NCBI RefSeq assembly: GCF_014268935.2 | Contig: NZ_JABWRJ020000002.1 | Location: 62,001 to 126,000 of the forward strand | Source of the DNA: Pseudomonas peradeniyensis | GTDB taxonomy: Bacteria; Pseudomonadota; Gammaproteobacteria; Pseudomonadales; Pseudomonadaceae | DNA length: 64,000 nucleotides | Direction of reading: 5' to 3' | Part shown: positions 15,988-26,193 of the stretch, piece after piece | Layout: each line of letters opens with the position of its first letter | Numbering within the stretch: position 1 is the first letter of the stretch | Made by a program: the position numbers and the translations under genes | Notes under the pieces: generated by a model | What the model saw: the letters and a program-made list of their open reading frames with translations, nothing else | Database searches by the model: none | Told to the model about the DNA's origin: nothing

Positions 15988-16806
15988 TTATTTGCCCAGT
16001 TGTTCGGCCAGTTCGGCGGAACGCTTCGCCGCGGCCTGAAGTGCCTGCTCGACGATCGCCTCGAAACCGCTGGCCTGGAACGACTTGATCGCCGCTTCCG
16101 TGGTGCCGGCCGGTGAGGTCACGCGGCGGCGCAGCTCGGCGGCGTCGACATCGCTGGCAACCGCCATGCGGGCGGCGCCCAGGGCGGTCTGCAAGGTGAG
16201 TTGCGAGGCGGTTTCACGCGGCAGGCCGAGTTTCTCGCCGGCGGCGGTCATGGCCTCGATCAGCAGGAAGACATAGGCCGGGCCGCTGCCGGAGACGGCG
16301 GTGACGGCATCCAGCTGTTGTTCTTTGTCCAGCCACAAGGCGGTGCCGACGGCCGACAGCAGTTGTTCGGCCTGCTGGCGCTGCTCGGCGGACACTTCCC
16401 CGGTGGCGTACAGGCCGCTGACGCCCTGGCGCAGCAGCGCCGGGGTGTTGGGCATGCAGCGCACCACGGGGATCGCGCCCAGCCAGGCCTGCAGGCTGGC
16501 GCAGGTGATGCCGGCTGCGATGGAAACCACCAGCTGGCCGGGCTTGAGGTTCGGTTTCAGCGTTTCGCAGACCGCCTTCATGACCTGCGGTTTGACCGCC
16601 AGCACGATCACGTCCACGCCCTCGATGGCCTGGGCGTTGTTTTCGAAGGTTTCGATGCCGTGCTCGGCCTGGATCCGCGCGCGGGTCTCGGCACCCGGGT
16701 CGCTGGCGCGGATCTGCGCGGCGTCCAGGCCCTGGGCACGCAGGCCGCCGATCAGGCTGGCGGCCATGTTGCCGGCGCCGATAAAGGCAATACGAGTCTT
16801 GCTCAT
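15988..16806 (-). CDS. proC: Pyrroline-5-carboxylate reductase ProC
   Basis: 272 residues from MSKTRIAFIGAGNMAASLIG, the NAD(P)-binding Rossmann start. The C-terminal signature VSGSGPAYVFLLIEAM and the closing RRVTSPAGTTEAAI region are present. It performs the last step of proline synthesis. A long upstream extension in the same frame reads antisense to yggS and was discarded. Confidence 0.97.
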   Translation of the reverse strand: MSKTRIAFIGAGNMAASLIGGLRAQGLDAAQIRASDPGAETRARIQAEHGIETFENNAQAIEGVDVIVLAVKPQVMKAVCETLKPNLKPGQLVVSIAAGITCASLQAWLGAIPVVRCMPNTPALLRQGVSGLYATGEVSAEQRQQAEQLLSAVGTALWLDKEQQLDAVTAVSGSGPAYVFLLIEAMTAAGEKLGLPRETASQLTLQTALGAARMAVASDVDAAELRRRVTSPAGTTEAAIKSFQASGFEAIVEQALQAAAKRSAELAEQLGK

Positions 16807-16844
16807 GTCAGGTCCTTGAAGGAAAGAGTGAGTTAAGCATGGAT

Positions 16845-17531
16845 TCAGGGCTGTCCGTAGTCGCGGGCGCCGAACAGGGCGGTGCCGATGCGGACCCAGG
16901 TCGCACCTTGGACGATGGCGGCCTCCAGGTCGTGGCTCATGCCCATCGACAGGGTGTCCAGCCCGAAGTCCAGCTGCGCCTGGAGCTGGCGCAGGATGGC
17001 AAAGGCGGCCTCCTGCTCGGCGCGGTCTTCGGTCGGCTCCGGTATCGCCATCAGGCCGCGCAGGCGCAGACCGGGCAGGGCGTTCACCGCCTGGGCCAGG
17101 GCCGGCAGCTCGGCGGGCGCGCAGCCGGACTTGCTGTCCTCGCCGCTGACGTTCACCTGCAGGCAGATGTTCAGCGGCGCCAGGCCGGCAGGGCGCTGCT
17201 CGGAGAGGCGTTGGGCGATCTTCAGGCGGTCCACGGAATGTACCCAGTCGAAATGCTCGGCGATGGCCTTGGTCTTGTTCGACTGGATGGGGCCGATGAA
17301 GTGCCAGATCAAGGGCAGGTCGGAAAGTGCCTGTTGTTTTGTCAGGGCTTCCTGAAGGTAGTTCTCGCCCACATCGCGCAGCCCGGCGGCGTAGGCCTCG
17401 CGAATCGCGCTGGCGGGCTTGGTCTTGCTCACTGCCAGCAGATGGATGCTGGCCGGGTCGCGTCCGGCGGCCCTGGCCGCGCTGTCGATGCGGGTGGCAA
17501 TGGCGCCAATGTTGTCTGCTAGGGTGGACAT
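16845..17531 (-). CDS. Pyridoxal phosphate homeostasis protein YggS/PLPBP
   Basis: 228 residues, alanine-racemase-like barrel. The PLP lysine is in LLAVSKTKPASAIREAY; GENYLQEAL and MGMSHDLEAAI are family marks. It binds PLP and balances vitamin B6 and amino-acid pools. First gene of the minus run, with 65 bases to the divergent pilT. Confidence 0.94.
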   Translation of the reverse strand: MSTLADNIGAIATRIDSAARAAGRDPASIHLLAVSKTKPASAIREAYAAGLRDVGENYLQEALTKQQALSDLPLIWHFIGPIQSNKTKAIAEHFDWVHSVDRLKIAQRLSEQRPAGLAPLNICLQVNVSGEDSKSGCAPAELPALAQAVNALPGLRLRGLMAIPEPTEDRAEQEAAFAILRQLQAQLDFGLDTLSMGMSHDLEAAIVQGATWVRIGTALFGARDYGQP

Positions 17532-17596
17532 GGTTCGTCGCCGAAGGCTTTGGGGTCTGCGGCATTCTACCTGCTTGATCGCCGTTGGGGAGTCTC

Positions 17597-18601
17597 ATGG
17601 ATGTGACCGACCTGTTGGGCCGGGCCCTGGCTGCCGGTGCCAGCGACCTGCACCTGGCCGCGGGCGAGCGACCGTTGCTGCGAGTGGATGGGGTGTTGCA
17701 GCGCCTGGACCTCCCGGTGCTGACGGCAGGAGCGCTGGAAAACGGGATGGCTGCCCTGCTCGATGATGAGCAGCGGCGACAGTGGGCTGCCGGCGATGAG
17801 CTGGACCTGGCGGTGGGCCTGGATGGGCTGGGGCGCTTTCGGCTGAACCTGTTCCGCCAGCGCAATGGCCCGAGCGCCAGCGTGCGTTTGATCCCTGCAA
17901 GCGTGCCCTGTCTGGAGGCGCTTGAACTGACGGAAGTGTTTCAAATCATCTCCCGGTATCGGGATGGTCTGGTCCTGGTGGGTGGGGCCACCGGCAGCGG
18001 CAAGTCGAGTACCTTGGCGGCACTGGTCGATGGGCTCAACCGCGAATACGCATTGCATATCGTCACGCTTGAAGAGCCGATCGAGTTCATCCATGCCAAC
18101 CAGCGCAGCCTTGTCAGCCAGCGTGAGGTCGGCCTGCATAGCCGTGACTTTGCCCAGGCTTTGCGCAGCGCCCTGCGTCAGGACCCGGATGTGATCATGA
18201 TCGGCGAGCTGCGCGACCTGCACAGCATTCGCCTGGCGTTGCGCGCCGCGGAGACCGGGCATCTGGTGCTGGCCACGGTGCATACGCGGTCGGCGGTGAG
18301 CAGCATCGACCGACTGGTGGAGGTGTTCGCGGCGGAGGAAAAACCGCTGGTGCGCAGCATGCTGGCCGACTCCCTGCGGTTGGTGGTTGCGCAGTTGCTG
18401 GTTCGGCGGTCAGGCGGCGGGCGTGTCGCGGCGCGGGAGGTGCTGGTTGCGACGCCTGCGGTGCGCAACCTGATACGCGAGGGGCGCCTGGCGCAGATTC
18501 ATTCGCTGATGCAGGCCGGTGCGGCGGTGGGGATGTGCACGATGGAGGGGGCGCTGCGGGCGCTGCAGGCGCGGGGGATAATCGATACGTCTTTAAACTG
18601 A
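17597..18601 (+). CDS. pilT: PilT-type twitching ATPase
   Basis: 334 residues. Walker A GGATGSGKSSTLAAL, Asp box VTLEEPIEFIH, Walker B MIGELRD and His box ATVHTRSA identify a type IV pilus retraction ATPase. The start MDVTDLL was preferred, as GGGGAG lies 4 bases before it. It is somewhat short, lacking part of the usual C-terminal tail including a clear AIRNLIRE motif (VRNLIREGR is present). The other pilus parts here (pilM-Q) are about 12 kb away. Confidence 0.9.
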   Translation: MDVTDLLGRALAAGASDLHLAAGERPLLRVDGVLQRLDLPVLTAGALENGMAALLDDEQRRQWAAGDELDLAVGLDGLGRFRLNLFRQRNGPSASVRLIPASVPCLEALELTEVFQIISRYRDGLVLVGGATGSGKSSTLAALVDGLNREYALHIVTLEEPIEFIHANQRSLVSQREVGLHSRDFAQALRSALRQDPDVIMIGELRDLHSIRLALRAAETGHLVLATVHTRSAVSSIDRLVEVFAAEEKPLVRSMLADSLRLVVAQLLVRRSGGGRVAAREVLVATPAVRNLIREGRLAQIHSLMQAGAAVGMCTMEGALRALQARGIIDTSLN

Positions 18602-18604
18602 TCG

Positions 18605-18650
18605 CGGGGCAGGCCCGCTCCCACGCCAGCCTTGCCTGGTCCGAGGGAGC
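18605..18650. repeat. Single REP-like element
   Basis: GGGGCAGGCCCGCTCCCACG matches the arm of the palindromes at 22514 and 43558, but here there is only a decayed partner (GAGGGAGCAG). It fills the gap between pilT and the convergent C40 peptidase. Confidence 0.55.
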
Positions 18651-18688
18651 AGTGGTGCGCCGATGCGATTTGTCCCGTGATCGGGGTT

Positions 18689-19336
18689 TCAGCGTTTGGC
18701 CAGGCTCAGCGCCTGTTGCTGCTTGGGCAGCACGCGCTTGGCCACCACGTAGTGCTTCTGCCAGTAAGGTTTCTCCAGGCTGTCGATGCTCACCCGCTTG
18801 CCGGTGCGCGGCGCGTGGATGAAGCGGTCGTTGCCCAGGTAGATGGCGACGTGATTGACCCGACGGCTCTTGATGTTGAAGAAGATCAGGTCGCCTGGCT
18901 TGAGGTCGCCCTTGGCCACCTTGACGCCCTGGCCCTGGGCCATGGCATTGGAGGTGCGCGGCAGGTCGACATCCGCCACGTCGTTGAACGCATACTTGAC
19001 CAGGCCGCTGCAGTCGAAGCCCTTCTTCGGGCTGCTGCCGCCCCAGCGATAGGGCGTGCCGAGCACGTTCACCGCACGACTGAGCACTTCGCTGCTCTGC
19101 TTTGGCGACATCGCCACCGCCTGCATGCCCACGGCGTGCTGCTTGGCGGCGTTGGCCGGGCGGGCGCGCAGGCTGGCCGTATTGCGGTACTGGATCGGGG
19201 CGCGTTTCACCGTGGTATCGGCGTTGGTCGTGTAACCGGTGAATCCGCTTGGAAGTCGTTGCTCACGGTTGGTGGCGTGGGCGGCCAGGGGCAATAAAAG
19301 GCAGAGGGTCAGCCATGTCTTGAAGAAAGGTGGCAT
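18689..19336 (-). CDS. C40 (NlpC/P60) cell-wall peptidase
   Basis: 215 residues with a signal peptide (LTLCLLLPLAAHA). The catalytic triad is visible: Cys in KGFDCSGLVKYAF, His in RRVNHVAIYLGN and His in RFIHAPRTGKRV. It cleaves peptide crosslinks in peptidoglycan in the periplasm. The gene stands alone; 158 bases separate it from the divergent TM2 gene. Confidence 0.93.
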   Translation of the reverse strand: MPPFFKTWLTLCLLLPLAAHATNREQRLPSGFTGYTTNADTTVKRAPIQYRNTASLRARPANAAKQHAVGMQAVAMSPKQSSEVLSRAVNVLGTPYRWGGSSPKKGFDCSGLVKYAFNDVADVDLPRTSNAMAQGQGVKVAKGDLKPGDLIFFNIKSRRVNHVAIYLGNDRFIHAPRTGKRVSIDSLEKPYWQKHYVVAKRVLPKQQQALSLAKR

Positions 19337-19494
19337 AGATGAAGCTCTTTATAAGTGTTGGCGCGCAACTTTATAACAGCTTTTTGATCAAATTCTGATC
19401 CGTTGGTCGCTCAGCCACGTACCATATGTCGGGTCAAAACGAAAAAGTCACATTTTTCGTTAGAAAATTTTCGGCTATCCCACGAGGGCTTCGA

Positions 19495-19920
19495 ATGAAT
19501 GGTTATCAACAGGGTGCCCCTTCGCACGACACCCACAGCAAGGTCCTCGGCTATCTGCTGTGGATCTTCGGTTTCACCGGCTCGCACCGTTTCTACTACG
19601 GCAAGCCGATCACCGGGACAATCTGGTTCTTCACCCTCGGGCTGCTGGGCATCGGCTGGCTGATCGACCTGTTCCTGATCCCGTCGATGGACCGCGAGGC
19701 GGACATGCGCTTCGAATCGGGCGGGGTGGATTACAACCTGGCGTGGATCCTGCTGACCTTCCTGGGCATCTTCGGTGTGCACCGGCTGTACCAGGGCAAG
19801 TGGATCAGTGCGTTGATCTACCTGTTCACCGGCGGTCTGTTCCTGCTGGGCGTGCTGTATGACTTCTGGACGCTCAACAGCCAGATCTCCCAGGTCAACG
19901 CCGAGCGTCGCCGGGTATGA
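19495..19920 (+). CDS. TM2 domain membrane protein
   Basis: 141 residues with two TM2 units: GYLLWIFGFTGSHRFYYGKP near the start and WILLTFLGIFGVHRLYQGKW in the middle, giving four helices. TM2 proteins have no agreed bacterial function. Start chosen at MNGYQQG, the first ATG before the domain; GAGGG is 9 bases upstream. Confidence 0.85.
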   Translation: MNGYQQGAPSHDTHSKVLGYLLWIFGFTGSHRFYYGKPITGTIWFFTLGLLGIGWLIDLFLIPSMDREADMRFESGGVDYNLAWILLTFLGIFGVHRLYQGKWISALIYLFTGGLFLLGVLYDFWTLNSQISQVNAERRRV

Positions 19921-19957
19921 AAAAAGGCCTTGTCGCTGAGTGCGGCAAGGCCTTTTT
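19920..19957. terminator. Two-way terminator between TM2 and SPOR genes
   Basis: AAAAAGGCCTTG ... CAAGGCCTTTTT, perfect arms directly after the TM2 stop codon. It serves both convergent genes. Confidence 0.85.
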
Positions 19958-19959
19958 CG

Positions 19960-20658
19960 TTACTGGCGCCGCTGTTGCAGCAGCAGGTTGCTGAAGCCTG
20001 CCCCGGCCAGTTGCTTCTGCGCCACGGTCAGCTGTTCACGGTTGCTGAACGGGCCGACCATCACGCGGTACCAGGTCTCTTCCTTGACCGTGCCCGACTC
20101 CACCCTGACCGCCTGGCCGAGCAGGATGATCTGCGCGCGGACCTTGTCGGCGTCCGCCTGCTTGCGGAACGAACCGGCCTGCAGGAAGAACTGGGTGGTA
20201 GCCGCCGGCTTGATCACCGGTGGCGCTGGTGGCGGCGTCTGCCCCAGCAGCGCGGCCTGGGCGCGGGCGGTGTCGATCTTCGCCGCTTCTGCCGGGGTGA
20301 CCGGTGTGCTCGGCACGGGCGGCTGCGCCGGTACCGGCGGGGTCTTCTCCGGCACGGCCTCGGGCGGCACGATCACTTCCGACTCCGGCAGCAGGGTGTA
20401 GAAGTCGTACTTCGGCTTCACCGGCTGCTGTGGTGTCGGCGTGGTGGTCTTGCTGGCCTCGGCAACTGGCTTCTGTTGCTCGGGCTTGGCGCGCTTGATG
20501 TCGTCGCCGCCCGGCTCGAGCTTCATCAGGAAGACGATGAAGGCGCCGACCGTCAGGCCGACCGCCAGCCACACCCAGCCCGGGATCGGCTGCTTGCTGG
20601 CAGGCGGCTGGGAGCGGCTGGCGCCGCGCTTGGGTGCGGGTTTCTTCTTTGCAGCCAA
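19960..20658 (-). CDS. SPOR domain inner-membrane protein (FtsN-like)
   Basis: 232 residues: basic cytoplasmic start (MAAKKKPAPKRG), one membrane helix (PGWVWLAVGLTVGAFIVFLM), a proline-rich periplasmic linker, and a C-terminal SPOR domain (TQFFLQAGSFRKQADADKVR ... WYRVMVGPFSNREQ). SPOR domains bind denuded glycan at the septum. The layout is that of FtsN, and it follows argS by 1 base as in other pseudomonads; I leave the symbol open. Confidence 0.9.
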   Translation of the reverse strand: MAAKKKPAPKRGASRSQPPASKQPIPGWVWLAVGLTVGAFIVFLMKLEPGGDDIKRAKPEQQKPVAEASKTTTPTPQQPVKPKYDFYTLLPESEVIVPPEAVPEKTPPVPAQPPVPSTPVTPAEAAKIDTARAQAALLGQTPPPAPPVIKPAATTQFFLQAGSFRKQADADKVRAQIILLGQAVRVESGTVKEETWYRVMVGPFSNREQLTVAQKQLAGAGFSNLLLQQRRQ

Positions 20659-20659
20659 C

Positions 20660-22396
<1,737 letters not shown>

Positions 22397-22513
22397 GGAA
22401 TTCTCTTTTCGACCGCAAGCGCGGTGGAGCGCTTCGATGCGCAGGTGGAAAAACTGGGCATTATCCGTTGCCGGGGGCGGGTTGCCAACCTTTTGGCCGG
22501 TATCGCTGGTCAG

Positions 22514-22571
22514 GCGTGGGAGCGGGCTTGCCCCGCGATGGTCTCAATCGCGGGGCAAGCCCGCTCCCACG
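22514..22571. repeat. REP palindrome
   Basis: CGTGGGAGCGGGCTTGCCCC and GGGGCAAGCCCGCTCCCACG face each other across about 18 bases. This is the standard P. putida-group REP pair. It lies in the 189-base spacer between argS and priA; no gene is seen there. Confidence 0.9.
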
Positions 22572-22585
22572 GACCGTTCAATCTC

Positions 22586-24805
22586 TCAGTACAGGTCCAC
22601 CGGATCAACATCCAGCGACCAGCGCACCTGCCGCCCCGATGGCATCTGCTCCAACACTAGCAACCAGGCACTGATCAGTCGATGCAGCTGAGCCCGGGCA
22701 TTGGCCTGGAGCAATAGTTGCGCGCGGAAGCGGCCCGCCCGTCGTTCCATGGGCGCCGGGACCGGCCCCAGCAGCTCGATGCCGTGCAGGCCCTGTTCGA
22801 TCATGATCCGCTCGGCGGCGGCGCAGGCTTCGTCGAGGAAGCTCTCGGCCTGGCCCGGCTTGTGCGCATCCGCGCGCAGCAGGGCCAGGTGGGCGAACGG
22901 CGGCAGGCCGGCGGCGCGACGTTCGCTCAGGGCCTGCTCGGCGAAGGCGAAGTAGCCCTGTTCGGTCAGTTGCACCAGCAGCGGATGGTCGGCCAGGTGG
23001 GTCTGCACGATGACCTTGCCCGGTTCCTCGGCGCGTCCGGCGCGACCGGCAACCTGGACGATCAGCTGGGCCATGCGCTCGCTGGCGCGAAAGTCGCCGG
23101 AGAACAGTCCGCCGTCGGCATCGAGAATCGCCACCAGGGTGACGCGGGGGAAGTGGTGCCCCTTGGCCAGCATCTGGGTGCCGACCAGGATGCTCGGCTG
23201 ACCGCGCTGGATGGTGGCGAACAGGTTGTGCATGGCGTCCTTGCGCGAGGTGCTGTCGCGGTCCACGCGCAGGATCGGGTAGTCGGGGAACAGCACTTTG
23301 AGCCGCTCTTCGGCACGCTCGGTGCCGGCCCCCACCGGGCGCAGGTCGACGTGGGCGCACTGCGGGCACTGCAACGGCAGGCGCTCGTCGTAGCCGCAAT
23401 GGTGGCAGCGCAGCACGGCGGAACGCTGGTGCACGGTCATGCGCGCATCGCAGCGCGGGCACTCGGAGAGCCAGCCGCAGTCGTGGCACAGCAGCGTCGG
23501 GGCGAAACCGCGGCGGTTGAGGAACACCAGCACCTGCTGGCCGGCCTCCAGGGTCTGGCGGATGGCCTGTTGCAGCGGGCCGCTGATGCCGCTGTCCAGC
23601 GGCAGGCTGCGCACATCCAGGCGCAGGAAGCGTGGTGCCTTGGCGCCACCGGCGCGCTGGTTCATGCGCAGCAGGCCGTAGCGGCCGCTATGGGCGTTGT
23701 GCAGGCTTTCCAGCGACGGCGTGGCCGAGCCCAGCAGGATCGGGATGTTCTCCTGGTGGGCGCGGACCACGGCCAGGTCGCGGGCGTGGTAGCGCAGGCC
23801 TTCCTGCTGTTTATAGGAGCCGTCGTGCTCTTCGTCGATGATGATCAGGCCCGGGTTCTTCATTGGCGTGAACAGCGCCGAGCGGGTGCCGATGATGATG
23901 TCGGCGTCGCCATCGCGGGCCGCCAGCCAGGCGTCCAGGCGTTCGCGGTCGCCCACCGCCGAGTGCAGCAGGGCGATGCGGGCATTGAAGCGTTGCTCGA
24001 AGCGTTGCAGGGTCTGCGGGCCGAGGTTGATCTCGGGGATCAGGATCAGCGCCTGCTTGCCGGCTTCGAGGGTCTCGCGGATCAGCTGCAGGTACACCTC
24101 GGTCTTGCCGCTGCCGGTGACCCCGGCCAGCAGGTAGGCGTGGAAGGCGCCGAAGCCCGCGCGCACCGCTTCGAACGCCGCGCGCTGCTCCTCGTTGAGC
24201 GGCAGCTCCGGCTGGGCCAGCCAGTGTTCGTGACGTGCGGTGGGCAGGTGACGGCGGACCTCGACGTTCACCAGCTCCTTGGCCAGCAGCAGGTCGAGGC
24301 TGTCCTTGTTCAGGCCGAGCTTGCTCAACAGGCTGTGGGCCACGCCGTGGGGGTGCTGCGACAGGGTCTTGAGGGCATCGCGCTGGCGCGGGGCACGGGC
24401 GATGCGCGGGTCCTCCAGGCGTGCCCCGGGGACGACGTGCCAGAAGCGCTCCTGACGCACCTCGGCCGGCTCGCCCTGGCGCAGCAGGGTCGGCAGGGCC
24501 CAGCTCAAGGTGTCGCCCAGGCTGTGCTGATAGTACTGCGCCGTCCACAGGCACAGCTTGAACAAAGCGGGCGGCACGGGCGAAACCGGGTCGAGCAAGG
24601 CGCTGGCCGGCTTGAGCTTGTCGGCGGGGACTTCGCTGTGCGTGGCGACCTCCACCAGCACGCCGATCATCTCGCGGCGACCGAACGGCACACGGACACG
24701 CATGCCGGGTGTCAGTGCCTGGCGCGCCATGCTCGCGGGCGCCCGGTAGTCGAACAGGCGACGCAGGGGCGAGGGCAGGGCAAGGCGCAGGATGACGTCG
24801 GACAC
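22586..24805 (-). CDS. priA: Primosomal replication restart helicase PriA
   Basis: 739 residues from a GTG (VSDVILRLALPSPLRRLF). Walker A GVTGSGKTE, DEEH box IIIDEEHDGSYKQQEG, and two zinc sites of paired cysteines (LCHDCGWLSECPRC; CHHCGYDERLPLQCPQC). It restarts stalled forks. An in-frame GTG 27 bases further up would add 9 residues; the shorter start matches the length of known Pseudomonas PriA. Neither has a clear ribosome site. Confidence 0.95.
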   Translation of the reverse strand: MSDVILRLALPSPLRRLFDYRAPASMARQALTPGMRVRVPFGRREMIGVLVEVATHSEVPADKLKPASALLDPVSPVPPALFKLCLWTAQYYQHSLGDTLSWALPTLLRQGEPAEVRQERFWHVVPGARLEDPRIARAPRQRDALKTLSQHPHGVAHSLLSKLGLNKDSLDLLLAKELVNVEVRRHLPTARHEHWLAQPELPLNEEQRAAFEAVRAGFGAFHAYLLAGVTGSGKTEVYLQLIRETLEAGKQALILIPEINLGPQTLQRFEQRFNARIALLHSAVGDRERLDAWLAARDGDADIIIGTRSALFTPMKNPGLIIIDEEHDGSYKQQEGLRYHARDLAVVRAHQENIPILLGSATPSLESLHNAHSGRYGLLRMNQRAGGAKAPRFLRLDVRSLPLDSGISGPLQQAIRQTLEAGQQVLVFLNRRGFAPTLLCHDCGWLSECPRCDARMTVHQRSAVLRCHHCGYDERLPLQCPQCAHVDLRPVGAGTERAEERLKVLFPDYPILRVDRDSTSRKDAMHNLFATIQRGQPSILVGTQMLAKGHHFPRVTLVAILDADGGLFSGDFRASERMAQLIVQVAGRAGRAEEPGKVIVQTHLADHPLLVQLTEQGYFAFAEQALSERRAAGLPPFAHLALLRADAHKPGQAESFLDEACAAAERIMIEQGLHGIELLGPVPAPMERRAGRFRAQLLLQANARAQLHRLISAWLLVLEQMPSGRQVRWSLDVDPVDLY

Positions 24806-24974
24806 GCGGAAGGTCTCTGGAGGGCGTTTCACAAATCAGGCGAGCCTAGCAGACGACGGTCGGTGCAAGCGACAACTTGCGCTGCCGCCGCGCTCTGGTA
24901 TTATTCGCCGCCTAATTACGTGCGGTATTCAACAATAGGTGTTGGGTGGCGGCACGCAGCTCGAGGAAGTGACC

Positions 24975-25190
24975 ATGAAAGCAGATATTCATCCGAACTA
25001 CGAAGTAGTTGCAGTCACCTGCAGCTGCGGCAACAAGTTTGAAACCCGTTCGACCCTGGGCAGCGTCCTGGCGATCGACGTTTGCAACCTGTGCCACCCG
25101 TTCTACACCGGTAAGCAGAAAGTCCTGGACACCGGTGGTCGCGTACAGAAGTTCGCCGATCGCTTCGGTATGTTCGGTACCAAGAAGTAA
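24975..25190 (+). CDS. rpmE: Ribosomal protein L31 (zinc form)
   Basis: 71 residues, [12 protein letters not shown]. The zinc-binding cysteines CSC (16, 18) and CNLC (37, 40) mark the C+ form. GAGGAAG lies before the ATG. Divergent from priA. Confidence 0.97.
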   Translation: MKADIHPNYEVVAVTCSCGNKFETRSTLGSVLAIDVCNLCHPFYTGKQKVLDTGGRVQKFADRFGMFGTKK

Positions 25191-25192
25191 TC

Positions 25193-26014
25193 ATGCGCAT
25201 GGCGAATCTCTCGAGGTTCGCGTTGCTGCAAAAGAAGGCGCCCCTCGTGGGCGCCTTTTTTGTGGGCGCGATCTGGCATCTTCCGGCCCTGGCCTTCTGT
25301 CCGTTGCCCGAGCAGCCGCAGCAGGTGACGGTGCGCCAGGTGGTCGACGGCGACACCTTGCGCCTGGGTGATGGCCGCAACGTGCGGCTGATCGGCATCA
25401 ATGCGCCCGAGATCGGCCGCAAGGGTCGCACCAGCGAGCCCTACGCCGAGGCTGCGAAACGGCGCCTGCAGGCGCTGGTCGAGGCCAGCGATGGTCGCGT
25501 CGGCCTGGTCCCGGGCGTGGAGCCCAAGGACAAGTACGGTCGTACCCTGGCGCACATCTATGGTCGTACTGGCGACAATCTCGAAGCACAACTGCTCAGT
25601 GAAGGCCTCGGCTACCGGGTCGCCATTGCCCCCAACGTGGCCTTGTCGGGCTGCCAGCAACAGGCCGAACAGCAGGCGCGCAACACCGGAGCCGGGTTGT
25701 GGCGCCAGTCGCCGGTGGTGCCCGCAGGGGAGGTCAGACAGTCCGGTTTTGCCGTGATCGGCGGCCAGATCAAGGGGATCGAGCGCAACCGTGGCGGTAT
25801 CTGGCTGGAGCTCGACGATGCCGTGGTGCTGCAGGTCCCCGCTCGTCTGCAGCAGCGCTTCCCCGCCAGCTTCTTCGCTAACCTCAAGGGACGCCAGGTC
25901 GAGGCGCGTGGCTGGGTGCTGGATCGATCCCGCAAGGGAGGGCTCAAGCCCGGGCAGCGACGCTGGCTGTTGCCATTGACCGATCCGAGCATGCTGGCGG
26001 TTGTCCCGGGGTAA
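25193..26014 (+). CDS. Secreted staphylococcal-nuclease-like (thermonuclease) protein
   Basis: Up to 273 residues. A hydrophobic stretch (KAPLVGAFFVGAIWHLPALAF) acts as signal peptide. The SNase domain follows: VVDGDTLRLGDGRNVRLIGI with NAPE, then DKYGRTLAHIY, carrying the expected Asp, Arg, Glu and Arg catalytic residues. A C-terminal OB-like region of about 90 residues follows. The first ATG is 3 bases after rpmE. A strong terminator (25237-25261) lies inside the signal-peptide coding part, so either that sequence has two jobs or the true start and promoter are further in. Confidence 0.8.
   Translation: MRMANLSRFALLQKKAPLVGAFFVGAIWHLPALAFCPLPEQPQQVTVRQVVDGDTLRLGDGRNVRLIGINAPEIGRKGRTSEPYAEAAKRRLQALVEASDGRVGLVPGVEPKDKYGRTLAHIYGRTGDNLEAQLLSEGLGYRVAIAPNVALSGCQQQAEQQARNTGAGLWRQSPVVPAGEVRQSGFAVIGGQIKGIERNRGGIWLELDDAVVLQVPARLQQRFPASFFANLKGRQVEARGWVLDRSRKGGLKPGQRRWLLPLTDPSMLAVVPG
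25237..25261 (+). terminator. Intrinsic terminator of rpmE, inside the next ORF
   Basis: GGCGCCC, loop CTCGT, GGGCGCC and six T. It is a textbook terminator 46 bases after the rpmE stop, and it also encodes residues of the signal peptide of the following nuclease. Confidence 0.75.
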
Positions 26015-26193
26015 ATAGTTGTAGACATTTTGCTATTGGATTGTACACACTGGCTTCCGTAAGCCCCGTGGGTTATAGCGTAAAGTCGTAGGCCAAAGGC
26101 CTTGACACATAGTGACCGGGCAGTCTTGTCGCCCCCCGGCTCTTTGCGTATCCTCGGCGGTCCGTCAGAACAGTAAACAGCGGAATGCCCATC

